The notes under the pieces are model-generated. The model searched no databases. It was not told the origin of the DNA and was given only the letters and a program-made list of their open reading frames with translations. This document shows, in pieces, positions 59,835 to 64,000 of a stretch of 64,000 nt of DNA (positions are counted from its first letter, which is position 1; every line of letters begins with the position of its first letter). Location of the stretch: assembly GCA_029204225.1 (NCBI GenBank), contig CM055112.1, positions 28,606,280 to 28,670,279 on the forward strand, read 5' to 3'. The translations under genes were made by a program, and so were the position numbers. The DNA comes from Diphasiastrum complanatum. Its lineage: Eukaryota; Streptophyta; Lycopodiopsida; Lycopodiales; Lycopodiaceae.

Positions 59835-60340
59835 GAAAAAACAAAATGGATGAGTACCCCATCCTGCGGAAGTTCTGTTACTAAACCGAACAGCTTCATG
59901 AAGAGTATGGCTTGAGCCTAGAGGGCAAACTTGCAAAAGACCTAGTAGACACTGATCCACAAGACAGTCAGTGGCTAACGGTCTTCAGATAGGGATATAA
60001 AAAAAATGTTGAGATATATCTTAATCAACCGCATCCACAATTTGTGGATGACTGTTGTATGTTGTTCCACAAGGTGTACCGCTCCCCCCTCCTACGGTGA
60101 CAGCCAGATTCGTTAGATGCTATGCATTTGATGCATTTGAGTGCTACAAGGCCGCAAAATAGGACACTGCCTATCACAAGATAGCATGGGCTAGATTTGG
60201 GGAGAATGTGATTGCAATGTGCAGTAGCAAGAAGGATGGCCTTCAGAAAAAGCTTGAAAATTAGAGCAGGGCTAACGGGCCCCCTCAGAGTGGGCAGCCA
60301 GGAGTTGGAATCAAGAGGGAGTTCACCAACAAGTTCAGAG
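59835..60340 (+). pseudogene. Exon-like segment 2 with in-frame stops
   Basis: It begins right after GCAG and ends at AGAG|GTGAGA (donor at 60341), a good exon outline. One frame reads NKMDEYPILRKFCY, stop, TEQLHEEYGLSLEGKLAKDL, VDTDPQDSQWLTVFR, stop, KKNVEIYLNQPHPQFVDDCC and MLFHKVYRSPLL. After a frame shift near 60090 it reads TARFVRCYAFDAFECYKAAK, stop, DTAYHKIAWARFGENVIAMC and GVGIKREFTNKFR. Three of the four stops are TAG, each possibly from CAG. No family is recognised; a decayed host gene or transposon gene are both possible. Confidence 0.45.
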
Positions 60341-60399
60341 GTGAGAATAGTGTGTCCCATGTTGCCTTTTCCACTCCATAATATAAACTTTTAATAATT

Positions 60400-61240
60400 T
60401 TCTTGTTGTTTGAAACTTTTTCACTTTTGGTACTTTGACATTTGATTAGTTTTGGTGCTTTTGGTTGTCTTGTACTCTTTATAAAACTCATTCTTTCGGA
60501 ACTTCTGCACCTATAGTACTTTTGTAGTTTGGTACTTTTGACACTTTTGTAAGTAATGGTATTTTTGCAGTTTGGTAATACTGGTATTTTTGGTGATACT
60601 GGAATTTTTTAGGTTTGTTACTACTGGTACTTTTTGTAATAGTACTGAAATTTTTGCAGTTTGATACTATCCAAACCTTTGACAATTTTTACATTGGATT
60701 TGAACTTCTAGCCTGTTTTGAACTTTTTAGCTATTATTTGGTACTTTTGAAACTTCTAGATTTGTTTTTGGTGTACTGATTGGTATTTTCTACGCGTTGT
60801 TTACTAGTTTTGGTGGTTTTGCACTTTTCACAAGTTCGTTCATTTAGAACATTTGAGACTGAGGAACTATTGCGAATCGGTACTATTGACATTTTAGTAA
60901 CTAACGTTACAATTGGCAACTCTACAGTTTGGTTGTAATGTAACCTTTCTGACTATTGGTATCTTGCAGTTTGTTACTTTTGACAAAATTGGTACTATTC
61001 GTTTTAAATGTTTTTGGTCTATTTGAAACTTTTAAGGTTCTTTTTGGTACTTTTGGTACTTCTGGATTCGCTTTTTAGTACTGTTTGGCATTTTCTCTGC
61101 TTTGTTTGGAACTTTTAAGGTCATGTTTGGTACTTTTGGTGCTTTTAAGTACTGTTTGGCACTTTTATGTTTTGTTTGGTAGTTTTGAAGCTTACGTATA
61201 GTATATAAAGTGTTGGCTATTGTTTGGTACTGTGTTTATT
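60400..61240. repeat. TTTTGGTACTTTTG minisatellite, block 2
   Basis: Looser variants of TTTTGGTACTTTTGG..ACTTTTG continue to about 61240 with more divergence than block 1. The same C-poor strand asymmetry is seen. The block ends before segment 3. Confidence 0.85.
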
Positions 61241-61282
61241 GTTTGGTGCTATTTTGTAATAATTCGGATTTTCATTGCAAAG

Positions 61283-61485
61283 GGAATACGAAAGCTGGAG
61301 TCATATTGGAAGGATGCTCAAGGGCACACTGATTTTGTGAACCTCATGCAAGAGAAGATCAATAGGGGACACAAATTCACTCGCACGCTTTCAAAGCTTA
61401 AGTGGCCCAATCAATGGTGTCCATCTATGACGAACTGTAATAGTGGCTGCCGAACGAAAATTGCTTTTGCCTTTCCCGGCCAAAT
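61283..61485 (+). pseudogene. Exon-like segment 3
   Basis: After TTTTCATTGCAAAG (acceptor-like, AG at 61281-61282) the frame reads GIRKLESYWKDAQGHTDFVN, LMQEKINRGHKFTRTLSKLK and WPNQWCPSM. It may be the third exon of the same gene as 58770-59036 and 59835-60340. The coding-like character fades after about 61440. Confidence 0.4.
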
Positions 61486-62002
61486 TTTGGTGATTTTCAA
61501 AAATCCCGTCGGGCAGTACAAACGATTGTGATTGGACCATAGTTACTGTCCGAATACTCTTTCGATGCCCGTATTTGTACACTCGAGATTGATTTGACGT
61601 CAATAGTCATAAACTGTAGTTAACTAATCCTTGTAGTTTATGAACTTCTTATCATTCTTAGGTATATCTCTCGTTCTCTTTGTTCTCATTCGTACTCAAC
61701 TTCCATAGAGATATTTTGGACTAATGGCAACAAATAATCGGAGACCAAGACGAACCATTGATGCGGGCCAGGATGAAGGCGAGCAGTTTGTTTGGTGCGG
61801 GCCATGCGATGTCCTAGTATTGGATTAGCGCGCATGTGTACAAATTAGCAGCGAGGCAGTATAGGAGACGTGCGCTGAACCAATCACCCGAGAATGAAAG
61901 TCAACAGTTGATAGCAGATCCACACACATGTGAGTATAGGCCATTGTTCGTTGTGCTAAGTTTTTGGATCGAATCTGAGTCTTCATACTTTTCCCATGCT
62001 TT
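61486..62002 (+). other. Unidentified DNA with a short coding-like stretch
   Basis: ATG at about 61724 opens MATNNRRPRRTIDAGQDEGE and QFVWCGPCDVLVLD, then a stop. A second frame from 61836 reads YKLAARQYRRRALNQSPENE. These resemble the N-terminal part of a transposase-associated protein only in being basic; no family is assigned. Copia RT starts abruptly near 62003. Confidence 0.35.
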
Positions 62003-62313
62003 ATGGAGCAACCCGAGGGCTATATCAAAGAAGGTGATGAATCCAAAGTGTGTCTCTTGTTCAAAAGTCTTTATGGGCTAGTGGCAACCCCAAGGTCCTG
62101 GTATGCAAGGCTCAATTCATACCTTATCTCACTTGGATTCAATCTAAGTGCATATGATCCATCTTTTTATATAAAATTTGTGAATATCAATCTTGTTATT
62201 CTCATCATTTATGAAGATGATATCATCTTTACTGGAAGTTGCATGAAACTTGTTGATGAGACAAAAAATGCATTAGGTAATGAATTTAAAATGCAAGATC
62301 TAGGTGAGCTTCA
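62003..62313 (+). pseudogene. Copia RT fragment used as insertion target
   Basis: It reads MEQPEGYIKEGDESKVCLLF, SLYGLVATPRSWYARLNSYL and AYDPSFYIKFVNINLVILII, and the catalytic box reads YEDDIIFTGS where YVDD is usual. It ends at DLGEL where the family A LTR terminus begins (62314). The preceding RT part is absent. Confidence 0.92.
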
Positions 62314-62870
62314 TGATGGGGCAAGGAAAATAGAAGAACGCGAACGGAGAAGAGAAGGGAAATGTGAAAAAGCCGAAGGTGTTAAAAATACTTTGAACTG
62401 TAAATTTTGAACTATGCAAGTCTCGCATTTCGAGGAAATGCGAAAAAGTCGAAGCTATTGAAAACGTAGTTCATTTCTGCAGACTGTCGCGACACTTAGA
62501 TTATTTTTGCAGACTGTCGCGAAAGTAATGTATTTCTGCAGACTTGTTCTAAATGCTAATTTCGTGGAAGTCTTTGAAGATGGCCAAGTCTTCAATGACT
62601 TCAAATTATTGAATTTAACATCTGAACTTTGAAATTATGACAGTATTGGTTACTCTTTGCTGGAGATCAGCCGGAAGCCCGTTGTAGACGTTCTTCAAAT
62701 AATTTGGATGTCTAAGTTTGGGATTCCTGCATGTATTAGATGAGCAGACTTTGATTTCAAAATAGGTTTCACCTAACCCTAGATCAAAGATCAATAAATG
62801 TGTAGGAAGAATCATGAAATAGAAATTAGTCATTCACCAAGGAAGCAACTATGGGCTTAATTTCCAGCAG
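62314..62870 (-). repeat. 3' LTR of the minus family A element (short form)
   Basis: It starts TGCTGGAAATTAAGCCCATA at 62870 and ends CCCATCA at 62314. Compared with 10061-11463 it lacks about 0.85-0.95 kb of the middle, including the TATA box region, so it is about 557 bp. The two flanks of the missing part are GAAATGTGAAAAAGCCGAAG and CTCTTCTCCGTTCGCGTTCT (on opposite strands). Confidence 0.85.
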
Positions 62871-62882
62871 TCCCCTTGAGGG

Positions 62883-64000
62883 TCACTGTTGGTGCCTTGG
62901 TATTTTCGTCAGATTCAGCATGTTGAAGAACTTCTGGTGCTTGATCCTTGGAAGCGCTTTGGTAAAGATGTCTGCGACCATTTCTGTTGTGGAGCAGTAT
63001 TGAAGGATCACTTGCCCTAAGAAAACTTTCTCCCGAATGAAATGATACTGGATTTCTATGTGCTTGGATTTGCCATGAAATCTGGGATTCAGTGACAGTG
63101 GATTATAGCTCAAGTTGTCACACAGAATGGTGGTAGCATTGAACTGAGTGTGATGAAGGTCGTGAAGTAATAACCTGATCCATACAACTTCTTTTGAAGC
63201 TTGACATGCTGCAATGTACTTTGTCTCTGTTGAAGAAAGTGCAAATGATTTATGTTTTTTTGAGTTCCACAAAATCGGTCCCCCTGCCAAATAGAAACAG
63301 AACCCAGAGGTAGATTTTCTAGTAGAGACTGTTCCTCCATAATCTGAGTCAGAGTAGCCTCACAAGACGAGTGGGTTGGTAGCATTTCCATCATAACATA
63401 AAATGTGATCTAAACTTCCTTGAATATATCTCATCACTCTTTAATGCTTTCCAATGAGAGATCCTAGGATTAGACATGAATTGACTTAACGTGCTAACAG
63501 TGTATGTTAAATCTGGTCTAGTACACAACATTGCATACATTAGAGATCCGATTAGTGAATGATAAGGGTACTTCGCTAAGTCAAGTACTTCACTATCAGT
63601 CTCAGCACAAGAAGTTAGTCAATACTATACTTGGATCCATTGGGGTATCAATGGGTTTGCGATTAGACATATGAAACTTTTCTAAAATGCCTTTTAGATA
63701 TGTTTGCTGGCTAAGATAGATCTTCTTTTGAAGTCTATCTCTAGTAATGTGAATTTCTAGCAAAGAATGAATAGCTCCTAAATCAGTGATGTCAAATTTC
63801 TTTGATAGATCACTCTTAGTAGTGTGCATAAGAGAAGTGTCATTAGACAAAATAAATGCATCATCTACGTAAAGAGCTATCTGAACTGAATTGGTGCTTA
63901 TATGCTTTGAATAAACATTACAATCAGTTGAATTGTTTCCAAATCCTAATTGAATGAGATAAGAGTTGATTCTATCAAACCATACTCTTGCGGCCTGTTC
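62883..64000 (-). pseudogene. Copia RT and RNase H, minus strand (family A), partial
   Basis: RT motif ALYVDDAFILSND (intact YVDD) lies near 63870. FDITDLGAIHSLLEIHITRD and KPIDTPMDPSIVLT follow, with a stop near 63600. The region 63300-63590 is in broken frames (TRPDLTYTVSTLS-like, near 63500). RNase H from 63290 reads GPILWNSKKHKSFALSSTET, KYIAACQASKEVVWIRLLLH and HIEIQYHFIREKV, and ends ADIFTKALPRIKHQKFFNM near 62925. The N-terminal part is outside the window, so whether the whole element is intact cannot be judged. Confidence 0.93.

Larger units (their letters stand above)
62314..64000 (-). mobile_element. Copia family A element, minus strand, continuing past the window
   Basis: Read on the minus strand: RT from 64000 down, RNase H to 62883, polypurine tract, then the 3' LTR to 62314, where it meets the copia RT fragment at 62003-62313. 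The LTR end (TCA at 62314) is a clean insertion boundary. Its catalytic motif is intact, so it is younger than the family A copy at 7165. Confidence 0.93.

Overview
This window is plant nuclear DNA with a low gene density, made mostly of decayed and nested LTR retrotransposons. The evidence is one intact two-exon leucine-rich-repeat receptor kinase of the HAESA/HSL1 type, many Ty1/copia and Ty3/gypsy remnants with plant-type primer-binding sites (TGGTATCAGAG for initiator tRNA-Met; TGGCGTCGTTGCC for gypsy), and long (CT)n/(GA)n tracts. The sequence alone does not fix the species. The density of old, broken elements suggests a large-genome vascular plant, possibly a gymnosperm.

Layout. 1-7.1 kb: a (CT)n tract, an unidentified minus-strand ORF, an 80-bp tandem repeat, a TATA box and a frame-disrupted histone H3-like (possibly CenH3-like) gene whose frame continues into a Pro/Arg/Lys-rich tail, then a compound microsatellite and GT-rich DNA. 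7.2-11.5 kb: copia family A with a 1.4-kb 3' LTR. 13.0-14.9 kb: a minus copia RNase H fragment against a copia family B 5' LTR with its primer site. 15.4-18.0 and 41.1-44.1 kb: two copies of one dispersed repeat. 18.0-19.2 kb: unidentified minus coding-like DNA. 20.3-23.0 kb: plus-strand gypsy remnant. 23.0-24.0 kb: minus copia RT. 24.4-29.7 kb: minus gypsy (gag, zinc knuckles, protease, RT, part of RNase H). 29.8-32.0 kb: 5' LTR and leader of the same gypsy family in the opposite orientation, giving an inverted repeat with arms of about 860 bp. 32.0-36.5 kb: copia family D with PBS, gag and protease, then coding-like sequence I do not recognise, split by a foldback element at 34.3-35.1 kb. 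36.5-40.2 kb: copia mosaic, including family B RT/RNase H and 3' LTR. 44.9-48.7 kb: three more copia fragments.

51.9-55.5 kb holds the receptor kinase on the minus strand, the only gene that looks functional. From 56.7 kb there is a microsatellite hairpin. At 58.5-61.5 kb exon-like segments with in-frame stops lie between TTTGGTAC minisatellite blocks. At 62.0-64.0 kb an old copia RT fragment is interrupted by a younger minus-strand family A element that runs off the window.

The genes do not form a pathway. The receptor kinase is an independent host gene; the rest is mobile DNA, decayed host-like sequence (H3-like, 58.8-61.5 kb segments) and simple repeats. Boundaries of degenerate elements are approximate, since no alignments could be run.
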